Shown piece by piece: positions 1 through 6,901 of a stretch of 12,127 bases of DNA. The stretch lies in the NCBI GenBank assembly GCA_964628385.1, contig CAZVOD010000108.1:1-12127 (forward strand), given 5' to 3'. The translations under genes were made by a program, and so were the position numbers. The notes under the pieces were generated by a model. It saw only the letters and a program-made list of their open reading frames with translations, did not search any database and was not told the DNA's origin. Every line of letters starts with the position of its first letter. Within the stretch, counting starts at the first letter, position 1. Origin of the DNA: JANQPA01 sp964628385 (lineage in GTDB: Bacteria > Bacteroidota > Bacteroidia > Chitinophagales > Saprospiraceae).

Positions 1-21
1 TAAAGTCCAAAATATTTTGTT

Positions 22-52
22 TTGAAATGTCGACTATAATTTTATATATTTA
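22..52 (+). promoter_or_regulatory. possible Bacteroidota-type promoter for the first gene
   Basis: A TTG at 22-24 is followed, after 20 nt, by TATATTTA at 45-52, which matches the Bacteroidota -7 consensus TAnnTTTG except at the last base. The region is very AT-rich, so chance matches are likely, and the implied leader before the ATG at 65 would be only a few bases. Weak call. Confidence 0.25.
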
Positions 53-64
53 ATCTTTCTTAAC

Positions 65-892
65 ATGAAGTTGAGACTTTCATTTTGCCTATTTCTAATG
101 TGCCAGATATTACTTGGTCAGGACTTGGCCTGTACCATAATAACTGAACAACAAGAGCCCTTGCCGTACGTAAATGTTTACAATGCTGACTTGGATTATG
201 GTATTGTTTCTGACCTCAACGGCGCGTTTTTATTACCCGCAGAAAAAATAAAACTTTTAGACAGTATCCGTTTGAGTGCTATCGGCTATGAATCATCCAC
301 TTTGAGCCTGGCCGATTTGGCTGGAAGCTGCCAAATAGTTCTTAAGGCCATCAACTATAGCATACAAGAGGTTGAGGTAACAGCCGAAAAAATCAGGTAC
401 AGAAAAAGAAAAAAGGGCGTTAATCCCGGGATCATTAATGGCATGACGGGGTTTATGACCATAGAAAAAACGCTGGGTTACGAAATAGGTACTATTATCA
501 GCAATGACGAGTCCTGTTATTTAGAATCTTTATTTTTTAGATTGGTGACTCTAAATTGTGATGAGGCGAACTATGGCATCAATATTTATGAATTGAAAAA
601 TGGACAGCCCACCCAGAACATTAATCGTGAGGAATTGCTAATGAGTTTTGATCAAAACGATAAGAAAAAAAAGGTAGAACTAGATCTCAAAGACCGGAGG
701 CTAAGAGTTGACACTGATTTTTTGGTTACGCTGGAAGTACTGAATATCCCGCCGGGTGAAAGTACTTGTGGAGGCTTATTCATCAGTAAGATTTGGGGTC
801 AACAACTCATGCAAAAAGATGGCCGAACCGGAGAGTGGAAGGTGGATAAAGGCCCCTTGGCTATTTATGCTACTATGCGTTGTGAAAAGTAA
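65..892 (+). CDS. secreted CarboxypepD_reg-like domain protein
   Basis: A 275-residue protein, probably exported. Residues 1-19 form a short hydrophobic signal peptide (LSFCLFLMCQILLGQ), likely cleaved after Gln19. Residues about 22-105 look like the carboxypeptidase regulatory-like beta-sandwich (PF13715 type) common in Bacteroidota envelope proteins: PLPYVNVYNADLDYGIVSDLNGAF, shown in part as YVNVYNADL and SDLNGAF, then IRLSAIGYES and a closing IQEVEVTAEK. In TonB-dependent receptors this domain precedes the plug and barrel. Here there is no barrel. Residues about 120-272 form a second beta-rich segment (GTIISN, YGINIYELKNGQP, GLFISKIWGQQ), recalling a family of stand-alone secreted proteins with this domain order and no known function. 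The Lys/Arg-rich link at 110-118 separates the two parts. The ATG at 65 is chosen because the signal peptide begins there. It appears to be a single-gene unit. The fold assignment is fairly safe; the biological role is unknown. Confidence 0.8.
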   Translation: MKLRLSFCLFLMCQILLGQDLACTIITEQQEPLPYVNVYNADLDYGIVSDLNGAFLLPAEKIKLLDSIRLSAIGYESSTLSLADLAGSCQIVLKAINYSIQEVEVTAEKIRYRKRKKGVNPGIINGMTGFMTIEKTLGYEIGTIISNDESCYLESLFFRLVTLNCDEANYGINIYELKNGQPTQNINREELLMSFDQNDKKKKVELDLKDRRLRVDTDFLVTLEVLNIPPGESTCGGLFISKIWGQQLMQKDGRTGEWKVDKGPLAIYATMRCEK

Positions 893-893
893 G

Positions 894-911
894 TTGGAAA
901 ACCATTTCCAA
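894..911 (+). other. small perfect hairpin just after the first gene
   Basis: TTGGAAA and TTTCCAA form a perfect 7-bp stem with the 4-nt loop ACCA, starting two bases after the stop codon. The sequence that follows is A-rich rather than a T tract, so it is not a classical intrinsic terminator on this strand. It may protect the mRNA 3' end or act as a weak transcription stop. Confidence 0.4.
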
Positions 912-1015
912 AATAAAAAAGAAATAGCTAGAAGGGAAAAGTCTGTGTCCTTGTCTTCATCTCAGGCAGTGTAGCCCACTTAAATGTACAGGTGTGGCTT
1001 TTGACATCAATTAGG

Positions 1016-1047
1016 TTGAATGAATTATCAAAAATACGATAAGTTTG
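1016..1047 (+). promoter_or_regulatory. Bacteroidota-type promoter for queA
   Basis: TTG at 1016-1018 is followed by a 21-nt spacer and TAAGTTTG at 1040-1047, an exact match to the Bacteroidota housekeeping consensus (-33 TTG, -7 TAnnTTTG, spacer about 17-23). The start site would fall near 1053, giving a leader of about 27 nt before the queA ATG. This is the best promoter match seen in the window. Confidence 0.55.
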
Positions 1048-1079
1048 TGATCATAAAGTAAACACTTCCAAGCAGCAGC

Positions 1080-2249
1080 ATGAATCTGAAATTAGAGGAT
1101 TTTTCTTACGAGCTACCAGAATCACGGATCGCCAAGCATCCACCCAAAGAACGGGGAACGTCCAGACTGTTAGTGTACCGGCAGGGAGATATTCAGCATT
1201 ACCGATTTGGTGATATTCTAGATCAATTATCCGCCGATACACTATTGGTCTTCAATAATACCAAAGTCATTCCGGCCAGAATCATCTTATACAAGGATAC
1301 AGGAGCTCGGATAGAAATATTTCTACTCGAACCTCTAGTCCCTTCTAAAGTACACGAAGAGGTGATGAATAGCCAGCATTCTTGCACCTGGAAATGTCTG
1401 ATCGGAAATGCCAAAAGGTGGAAACCGGGCACTGCTCTGTCTAGCAAATCTCTCGCCTTTACAGCAACTCGTACCGGAGAAGATGAAGTAACTTTCGAAT
1501 GGGAAGGGATGACTTTTAGTGAATTACTTACCGAAATAGGAAAAATACCATTGCCTCCTTACATTCAGCGTGAGGTAGAACAAGAGGATCATGATCGTTA
1601 TCAAACTGTTTACTCCAAGATGGATGGAGCAGTGGCAGCGCCTACAGCAGGATTACATTTCACTAATAAGATTATTGATAATCTGGAAAAAAAAGGTGTT
1701 GCTATAGAATACGCTACGCTACATGTTTCGGCAGGAACCTTTCAGTCTATCAAAACAAACGATATCACTAAGCACCCTATGCACAACGAGCAAGTGTGGA
1801 TACAAAGGCAAACGATAAAATCGCTGCTTTCTTCTCAACAGACGGTTGCGGTGGGGACAACTTCCATGCGGACACTGGAGAGCCTTTACTGGTATGGGGT
1901 AAGACTTCATTATGGTCACAGTGACTTTTATATCCCAAAAGAAGATCCATACGAGCTGGAAGCGATAGATAAGCATACGGCTTTGCAGAATGTATTAAAC
2001 TATATGGACGAGAATCAATGGGATCAGATAGGCGGCCAAACCGAGATATTCCTTTACCCGGGGTATTCCTTCAAAATGTGTGATGGGCTAATCACTAATT
2101 ACCATATGCCGAACTCTACCTTAATTCTCTTGATTGCTGCTTTTATTGGGGAGGACTGGCGGAAAGTTTATCGGGCTGCATTGGATAATGACTATCGCTT
2201 TTTGAGTTATGGGGACAGCTCACTTCTATTCCCTGCCAAAGGTGGGTAA
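1080..2249 (+). CDS. queA: S-adenosylmethionine:tRNA ribosyltransferase-isomerase QueA
   Basis: QueA transfers and isomerises the ribosyl part of SAM onto 7-aminomethyl-7-deazaguanine at the wobble base of GUN-anticodon tRNAs, giving epoxyqueuosine, the penultimate step of queuosine synthesis; it acts in the cytoplasm. Family motifs run the full length: FNNTKVIPARI (58-68), IPLPPYIQR (156-164), GAVAAPTAGLHFT (183-195), HVSAGTFQ (215-222), VGTTSMRTLES (258-268), TEIFLYPGYSF (321-331), ITNYHMPNSTLILLIAAF (338-355) and YRFLSYGDSSLL (372-383). At 389 residues it is longer than the roughly 350 of E. coli QueA. The extra length lies mainly at 85-125 and at about 269-318, where an aromatic-rich segment (WYGVRLHYGH, DFYIPKEDPYEL) precedes the conserved C-terminal block; to my knowledge this is usual in Bacteroidota homologues. 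The ATG at 1080 starts directly at the conserved N-terminus (LEDFSYELPESRIA). There is no obvious Shine-Dalgarno. No other queuosine gene is visible nearby, so it stands alone. Confidence 0.97.
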   Translation: MNLKLEDFSYELPESRIAKHPPKERGTSRLLVYRQGDIQHYRFGDILDQLSADTLLVFNNTKVIPARIILYKDTGARIEIFLLEPLVPSKVHEEVMNSQHSCTWKCLIGNAKRWKPGTALSSKSLAFTATRTGEDEVTFEWEGMTFSELLTEIGKIPLPPYIQREVEQEDHDRYQTVYSKMDGAVAAPTAGLHFTNKIIDNLEKKGVAIEYATLHVSAGTFQSIKTNDITKHPMHNEQVWIQRQTIKSLLSSQQTVAVGTTSMRTLESLYWYGVRLHYGHSDFYIPKEDPYELEAIDKHTALQNVLNYMDENQWDQIGGQTEIFLYPGYSFKMCDGLITNYHMPNSTLILLIAAFIGEDWRKVYRAALDNDYRFLSYGDSSLLFPAKGG

Positions 2250-2311
2250 AAGTCAGGCTTATTTCGCGAAGGTAAGAAGCTGTTTAAATTTATAAAAATT
2301 GATATATAAGA

Positions 2312-2380
2312 AGAGCATTCGCAGAAAGTCGTATACTTGATTTGTGACGAAAAAATACACTTTTTCTCTGACGAACGCTC
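2312..2380. repeat. imperfect inverted repeat in the IS left arm
   Basis: GAGCATTCGCAGAAAG near 2314-2329 is complementary, with a two-base bulge and one mismatch, to the TTTCT...GAACGCTC segment ending at 2380. The long AT-rich loop between them makes a stable hairpin uncertain. It may be a remnant of an older, related element end rather than a functional fold. Confidence 0.35.
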
Positions 2381-2408
2381 AGAAGCTGGTTGAATTTGGT
2401 TTTTGAAA

Positions 2409-2538
2409 CCTGTTAGGGTGGGTTTTGCGACTAATTGAGGCGCCAAAACCGGAGTTTAGCAGCGCTAAATAGCCTGTCCCGCAAAGTGGCGGGAAGGATT
2501 TTGGTAACGAAAAGTAGCCGCAAAAGACGCCTAACAGG
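2409..2538. repeat. structured palindromic element nested in the IS relic
   Basis: About 130 bp with nested symmetry. The outer arms are CCTGTTAGG (2409-2417) and CCTAACAGG (2530-2538). A second pair, TTTTGCGACTA (2423-2433) and TAGCCGCAAAA (2515-2525), matches at 10 of 11. A third pair is CCAAAA (2443-2448) and TTTTGG (2499-2504). At the tip are two perfect small hairpins: TTTAGC-AGC-GCTAAA (2455-2469) and TCCCGC-AAAGTG-GCGGGA (2477-2494). The result resembles a long stem ending in a fork. It has no coding potential and is more GC-rich than the flanks, and it lies between the IS left end and the transposase remnant, where a normal IS5 element has no such sequence. It looks like a small non-autonomous element or an intergenic palindromic repeat that landed in the IS. 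Whether it recurs in the genome cannot be seen here. Confidence 0.6.
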
Positions 2539-2563
2539 ATCGAAAGATTAAAATCAAATAGCT

Positions 2564-3070
2564 TCTCAGTGGCAAGTTATTGAAAATAGATAGCCTGAGC
2601 AAATGGTCAAGCGCAAACGAGCTTATCCATTGCGTTCGATCTTTGATTCGATTTTCTATGTGCTAAAAAATAGCTGCGGATGGCGGGATGTTCCAGGGGA
2701 TCTTCCACCTTCTAGTATTGTTTATTACTATTTCAAAACTTGGCGTGACAATGGGCTTTTAGCCTTTCTGTATTAAGAACTTGGGGGCGGTTACCGAGAA
2801 TTAGTTGGCAAAGAACGTTCTCCAAGTGTGGGTATAATTGATGCCCAGTCCATTAAAGGTACAGCCGCTTATTGGCTTTTTGTCAGAAAAGACGAAAATC
2901 TTAAGACTTTCAACGTCTTGCCTAAGCGTTGGATCGTCGAAAGAACTTTCGCTTGGTTGGACAATTGTCGGCGACTTCTTAAGGATTATGAGCGTAAAAC
3001 CTCATCTTCCGAGGCTTTTATCCATCTGGCGCAAATACGTTTACTTGCTCTCAGATGTAAAAAAAACTAA
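2564..3070 (+). pseudogene. IS5-family transposase, inactivated (stops plus loss of the central catalytic block)
   Basis: One reading frame carries recognisable IS5-type DDE transposase along its length but is broken several times. It begins around 2564 with SQWQVIENR, hits TAG at 2591-2593, continues as KRKRAYPLRSIFDSIFYVL then CGWRDVP and SSIVYYYFKTWRDNG, and hits TAA at 2774-2776. It resumes as ELGGGYRELVGKERSPSV and GIIDAQSIKGT, which carries the first catalytic Asp. It then jumps straight to FNVLPKRWIVERTFAWLDN, which carries the catalytic Glu, and ends in KDYERKTSSSEAFIHLAQIR. In intact relatives about 90-100 residues, including the second catalytic Asp (ADGGY region), separate the first Asp from the LPKRW block. 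That part is missing, and the deletion kept the frame. A further in-frame TAA at 2549-2551 lies upstream, and the original start codon is not recognisable; it is probably lost or displaced by the nested palindromic element. The product would be inactive even if the stops were read through. Confidence 0.88.
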
Positions 3071-3126
3071 ATTTAAATAGCTTCTTACGATCAAAACTTC
3101 CATTTTTCGCAAAACCCATTTAATTT

Positions 3127-3134
3127 TATTTTTG
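3127..3134 (+). promoter_or_regulatory. possible -7 box for the flavoprotein gene
   Basis: TATTTTTG matches the Bacteroidota -7 consensus TAnnTTTG exactly, 16 bp before the start codon at 3151. No clear -33 TTG is found at the expected distance upstream, and the leader would be only about 10 nt. It lies just outside the right end of the IS, so expression could instead come from within the IS. Confidence 0.3.
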
Positions 3135-3150
3135 AATAAATGATCCATCC

Positions 3151-4365
3151 ATGAAGATTGCTATTGTAGGAGGAGGAGCTGCCGGATTTTTTTCCGCTAT
3201 ACACGCCAAAAGGAACTATCCGGAGGCTGAGGTGGTGATTTATGAAAAGAGTAAAAAAGTACTATCTAAAGTAAAGATATCAGGAGGTGGCCGTTGTAAT
3301 GTTACAAACAACTGTCCGAGCCTGAGTGATCTGGCTAATGCCTATCCTCGAGGTGGTAAAAAGCTCAAAAAGGCCTTTAGGGTTTTTAATAACCAACATA
3401 TGATGGCCTGGCTGGAAGAACGCGGAATAGATTTGGTCGTTGAGGAGGGCAATCATGTATTTCCGGCTACCCAAAGCTCCCAAACGATTATAGATTGTTT
3501 TTTGGATGAAACTCGTAAATTGGGAATACTTGTTTTGACGGGAGTAGGAGTGAAGTCCATCCTTGCTGTTCAGGGAAGATTACAAATTCATTTTATTGAC
3601 GAAAAGAACAGCCCTCGATCTTTTGATAAAGTAATTGTCGCTACCGGGGGGGCACCAAAGCGTCGGGGGCTTGAGTGGTTGGAAGCATTAGATCACAAGA
3701 TTGAAGACCCTGTTCCTTCTTTATTTACCTTCAACATGCCCAGGGAATGTATAACTGACTTGATGGGGATTGTTGTAGAACCTGCTACAGTCAGTATTCA
3801 GGGCACAAAGTTAAAAGCTACAGGTCCGCTACTCATTACACACTGGGGAATGAGCGGGCCAGCCATTCTGAAATTATCAGCCTGGGGCGCCCGCCTGCTC
3901 AGCGATATGAATTACGAATTTAATGTACAGGTGAATTGGGTAAATGAGCCTAATAACGAACTGGTCAGAGAGGCACTTCAGGGGATTATTAAGGCAAATA
4001 GCAAAAAACTACTGAGCAATTACAGGCCTTATTGTTTGCCGGATCGCCTTTGGCAATATTTACTTCAAAAACTGGAGATACAGCCGGAACGGCGCTGGGG
4101 GGAGCTCGGTAAAAAAGGCCTCAACAAGCTCATCAATACGCTGACCAATGATATTTATGCCGTAAAGGGTAAAACAACCTTCAAGGAAGAGTTTGTCACC
4201 TGCGGAGGGGTCAGTCTTGAAAGTATAGATTTCAAAACTATGCAAAGTAAAGTTTGTAAAAACCTGTATTTCGCAGGTGAAATTCTGGATATTGACGGGA
4301 TTACTGGGGGCTACAACTTTCAATCGGCATGGACAACAGCCTACATCGCTGCCGCCCTCAATTGA
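3151..4365 (+). CDS. HI0933/BaiN-family FAD-dependent flavoprotein
   Basis: A 404-residue member of the HI0933-like (PF03486; YhiN/BaiN) group of NAD(P)/FAD-dependent oxidoreductases, cytoplasmic. FAD is bound by the N-terminal Rossmann motif VGGGAAG (6-12) with the acidic residue Glu32 ending the second strand (VVIYEKS), followed by the family signature ISGGGRCNVTN (43-53). VIVATGGAPKR (161-171) is the typical second dinucleotide-binding stretch, THWGMSGPAILKLS (230-243) marks the inserted beta-barrel-like domain, and the C-terminal FAD contact is YFAGEILDIDGITGGYN (373-389) with FQSAWTTAYIAA. Length and motif order are normal for the family. Substrates of most members are unknown; BaiN was linked to bile-acid reduction in gut clostridia, but nothing here supports that role. 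The ATG at 3151 begins exactly at the strand preceding the glycine motif. The gene lies 62 bp beyond the IS end and is intact. The family is certain, the reaction is not. Confidence 0.93.
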   Translation: MKIAIVGGGAAGFFSAIHAKRNYPEAEVVIYEKSKKVLSKVKISGGGRCNVTNNCPSLSDLANAYPRGGKKLKKAFRVFNNQHMMAWLEERGIDLVVEEGNHVFPATQSSQTIIDCFLDETRKLGILVLTGVGVKSILAVQGRLQIHFIDEKNSPRSFDKVIVATGGAPKRRGLEWLEALDHKIEDPVPSLFTFNMPRECITDLMGIVVEPATVSIQGTKLKATGPLLITHWGMSGPAILKLSAWGARLLSDMNYEFNVQVNWVNEPNNELVREALQGIIKANSKKLLSNYRPYCLPDRLWQYLLQKLEIQPERRWGELGKKGLNKLINTLTNDIYAVKGKTTFKEEFVTCGGVSLESIDFKTMQSKVCKNLYFAGEILDIDGITGGYNFQSAWTTAYIAAALN

Positions 4366-4548
4366 CCTTAATAAATCCCTGGCAAGCCTGACTCCTAAGG
4401 CTAAAACCTTTCTTAAATAACTTTTCCATAAGAAATTAAAAATCAGCGGAGGCGTTGGAATGAGCGGATATATTACCTAGAAAGTGATTTTTGTCAGTGA
4501 CCTTTTGCTGCTTTGAAGCACTAATAAGTCAAAAAAACCTTTTCACTC

Positions 4549-6732
4549 ATGACACACTTATTTAGTTTCAATAATCAAATAACAACAATAATTACCCAAT
4601 TATTGACCGTACTTATCTTCCTGACTGCCGGTTTGGAGGCTCAGGCCCAACAAAAGATGCTGGGTCCATTTGGCGATGGCCAAGAAAAAAGAGAACAGGT
4701 AGCACAAGAAAAATGCCTGGAGGAAAGCGACAGAATACGCATACAGTCAATATTGAGAAAGCGCACAGATAGCTTGATTGGTAGAGGATATATCTTCCCG
4801 CAAAAAAGTAGCAGAAAGAATATTATCCGCTTTGATTGGCCACTGCGCCAGAATGCTAATTTTAATGACCCCGGCTACTATGTATTAAGTAATTATGTGG
4901 ATCACAACGAAAAATTTCCGGACAGATTAACAGATTACAACTGTGGACAGCGATCGTATGATACGCCTGAGGGATACAACCATCAAGGCATTGACATTTC
5001 CCTTTGGCCTTATCACTGGGAAATGGTAGAAAAAAACCAGGTAGAAGTGGTGGCGGCGGCTCCCGGAACGATCATTGACAAATATGATGGTAACTATGAC
5101 CGGAATTGTTCTTTTGGAAATGGCCAGTGGAATGCTATTTATATCCGGCATGCCGATGGTTCTCAAGCCTGGTATGGGCACCTCAAGAGAAATTCCCTGA
5201 CCAGCAAGAGGGTCGGCGCAACGGTAGCCAGAGGAGAATACCTGGGGGTTGTGGCAAGTTCCGGAAATTCTACCGGACCTCATTTACACTTTGAGGTATA
5301 CGATGCCAACAATAATCTGGTTGATCCTTTTGCCGGTCCCTGTAATCGAAGGAACGGGAAGGTCTCCTGGTGGTTAGAACAAAAGCCTTATCAAGAGTCT
5401 GGCATTAATAAAATCATGACACATCATTCTGCCCCTTACCCTTATGATAATAAATGTCGAAAGGCTGAAACCTTCGAACAAAATGCTTTCAATCCTGGGG
5501 AGCGTGTCTACATAGCCGCTTATTACACAGGTCAATTGAAAGGCCATCAAAGCGAATGGAGGGTCTATCGGCCAAATGGACAATTATACACCAACTGGAC
5601 GCATACCAGTCCTCAGAATTATATTTACAACTCTTACTGGTACTATTATTTTGATTTTCCATCGGACATAATGCCTGGTACCTGGCGCATAGAGATTGAC
5701 TATCTCGATAAAACCTACAGGCAAGCGTTTTCCATTAATGGGAGGTCACAAGAAAATTGTCAGTGCGTTGATCCGTTGGCAACAAATATTTGTGAAGATT
5801 TTGAATCTTATAAGGTCGGAGCTATTAGCCCTCAGTCTGATTGTTGGACTACCTGGTCGGGTGCTCAAAATACAGTAGAAGAAGCGATTGTAAGTGCTCA
5901 CGCTGACAATCAGTATTTAAGTTTTTTTAGAGGAGGACAACAGGACGCTGTTTTAAAATTGGGAGAACGCTCCAGTGGGAAATATAAACTATCCTTTTTG
6001 ATCTGGACATTTTCCGGTGACAGGGCCTATTATAATATTTTACATAAATTCAACCCTGGTGGGTATTACGATGAGGAATGGGCTCAGGATGTATTTTTTA
6101 ATGGCGAAGGCCTGGGCTATCTTAGAGCAGGAGGAAAATATACTACTTTTGGATATACTAAAGACAGTTGGGTAGTGGTTGAGCAGCATTTTGATCTGGA
6201 TAATAATTCCACTACTTTATTTATTGATGGAAAAAGAGTTAGACAGTGGCCATTTAACTATCAAAATACCGCCACTTACGGATCAAAGGAGTTGAGTGCT
6301 CTTAACTTTTATCCAATCAATAAAGCATATGAATTTTATGTGGAAAATATTGAATTTAGGCGAGTGAATAGTTTTTCAGAAAATAAATCACTGAAAAAGC
6401 CTTTGGCTTACGGAATGCCGGGGCCGGTAAAAAATGATTTACCGCGTAAAGTAAAGGTAGCCGGCAGCGGTGAAGGTCAGCCTATTAATATTCAGGTTTA
6501 CCCTCAGCCTACAACGGGTATTGTCTTCGTTGAGACTGGTTTTGAGCAGCCAACGGATGTCACATTAGAAATTGTTAGCATGATGGGAAGCGTTTTGTTT
6601 AGTGTAACTAAAGAAAGGGTGAAAACGATCAAAGAAAGAGTGGACCTTTCCGCTTATGCTAACGGTATTTATCATATTCGATTAAAATCCAACAATACGC
6701 TGACCACAAGGCAATTGTCTTTGATGAAATAA
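4549..6732 (+). CDS. secreted M23 (LytM-type) metallopeptidase with T9SS C-terminal sorting domain
   Basis: A 727-residue multidomain secreted protein. Residues 1-34 are a signal peptide (hydrophobic LLTVLIFLTAGL, cleavage near AQAQ). Residues about 140-262 are an M23 peptidase domain: His145 and Asp149 (HQGID), His211 (WYGHLK) and His245/His247 (GPHLHFEV) supply the expected zinc ligands and catalytic His, so it should be active, as in enzymes that cut peptidoglycan cross-bridges or Gly-rich peptides. Residues about 282-397 look like a beta-sandwich (RVYRPNGQLYTNW, PGTWRIEIDYLDK). After a Cys-containing linker (CQCVDPLATNICEDFESY), residues about 412-605 resemble a LamG/concanavalin-like domain often found in Bacteroidota exoproteins. 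Residues about 646-727 are the type A T9SS sorting domain (INIQVYPQPTTGIVFVE, ANGIYHIRLKS, RQLSLMK), which directs export across the outer membrane and attachment or release. It stands alone, with a terminator directly downstream. The target, whether own wall, rival bacteria or protein, cannot be told. Confidence 0.92.
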   Translation: MTHLFSFNNQITTIITQLLTVLIFLTAGLEAQAQQKMLGPFGDGQEKREQVAQEKCLEESDRIRIQSILRKRTDSLIGRGYIFPQKSSRKNIIRFDWPLRQNANFNDPGYYVLSNYVDHNEKFPDRLTDYNCGQRSYDTPEGYNHQGIDISLWPYHWEMVEKNQVEVVAAAPGTIIDKYDGNYDRNCSFGNGQWNAIYIRHADGSQAWYGHLKRNSLTSKRVGATVARGEYLGVVASSGNSTGPHLHFEVYDANNNLVDPFAGPCNRRNGKVSWWLEQKPYQESGINKIMTHHSAPYPYDNKCRKAETFEQNAFNPGERVYIAAYYTGQLKGHQSEWRVYRPNGQLYTNWTHTSPQNYIYNSYWYYYFDFPSDIMPGTWRIEIDYLDKTYRQAFSINGRSQENCQCVDPLATNICEDFESYKVGAISPQSDCWTTWSGAQNTVEEAIVSAHADNQYLSFFRGGQQDAVLKLGERSSGKYKLSFLIWTFSGDRAYYNILHKFNPGGYYDEEWAQDVFFNGEGLGYLRAGGKYTTFGYTKDSWVVVEQHFDLDNNSTTLFIDGKRVRQWPFNYQNTATYGSKELSALNFYPINKAYEFYVENIEFRRVNSFSENKSLKKPLAYGMPGPVKNDLPRKVKVAGSGEGQPINIQVYPQPTTGIVFVETGFEQPTDVTLEIVSMMGSVLFSVTKERVKTIKERVDLSAYANGIYHIRLKSNNTLTTRQLSLMK

Positions 6733-6754
6733 ATCTGGATCAAGAGAAGTACTG

Positions 6755-6782
6755 GCGGAGTTGATTTGACTCCGCTTTTTTT
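6755..6782 (+). terminator. intrinsic terminator of the M23 peptidase gene
   Basis: GCGGAGT (6755-6761) and ACTCCGC (6769-6775) form a perfect 7-bp GC-rich stem with a 7-nt loop, followed directly by seven T residues (6776-6782). It sits 22 bp after the stop codon, a classical Rho-independent arrangement. Confidence 0.88.
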
Positions 6783-6787
6783 ATTTC

Positions 6788-6803
6788 CGTAGCGCATGCT
6801 ACG
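6788..6803. other. second small palindrome after the terminator
   Basis: CGTAGC-GCAT-GCTACG is a perfect 6-bp stem with a 4-nt loop, 5 bp past the T tract of the terminator. It has no T tract of its own. Its role is unknown; it could be a site in the upstream region of the methyltransferase gene (start 6902) or a fragment of an intergenic repeat. No Bacteroidota-type promoter was recognised between here and 6902. Confidence 0.45.
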
Positions 6804-6901
6804 AAAAGTAAAAAGCGTTTCGTCTTCATCCGTAAGCCTTTACCGTCGGCTATATATCTACCTTCTTAAACTACTTCAATAGTAAAAGTGTAACATAGGA
6901 T

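Larger units (their letters stand above)
2272..3088 (+). mobile_element. decayed IS5-family insertion sequence with intact terminal inverted repeats
   Basis: Inverted repeats bound this stretch: the 21 bp at 2272-2292 (starting GTAAGAAGCT) match the reverse complement of 3068-3088 at 20 of 21 positions. Inside are the remains of an IS5-type (IS427/IS1031-like) transposase gene on the + strand, whose stop codon (TAA, 3068-3070) falls within the right repeat. The true ends may lie a few bases further in. If the symmetric TA at 2273-2274 and 3086-3087 is the target duplication, the element would be 2275-3085, but the palindromic border makes this undecidable by eye. The region between the left repeat and the transposase remnant also holds an internal copy of the repeat (2381-2397) and a foreign-looking palindromic element (2409-2538). 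The insertion sits between queA and the flavoprotein gene and disrupts neither. It cannot transpose by itself, but the intact ends might be used by a related transposase elsewhere. Confidence 0.85.

Noticed and set aside
756..974. 72-codon + strand frame overlapping the end of the first gene
   Set aside because: It is out of frame with a well-supported gene, with no motif and no start signal.
2549..2776. In-frame stops in the transposase considered as recoding or stop-codon reassignment
   Set aside because: The other genes in the window use normal stops, and the same frame has also lost a catalytic block, so decay is the simpler explanation.
4927..5283. 118-codon open frame on the minus strand inside the M23 peptidase gene
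   Set aside because: It is antisense to the catalytic domain, with no recognisable domain and low-complexity composition; the + frame is clearly the real gene.
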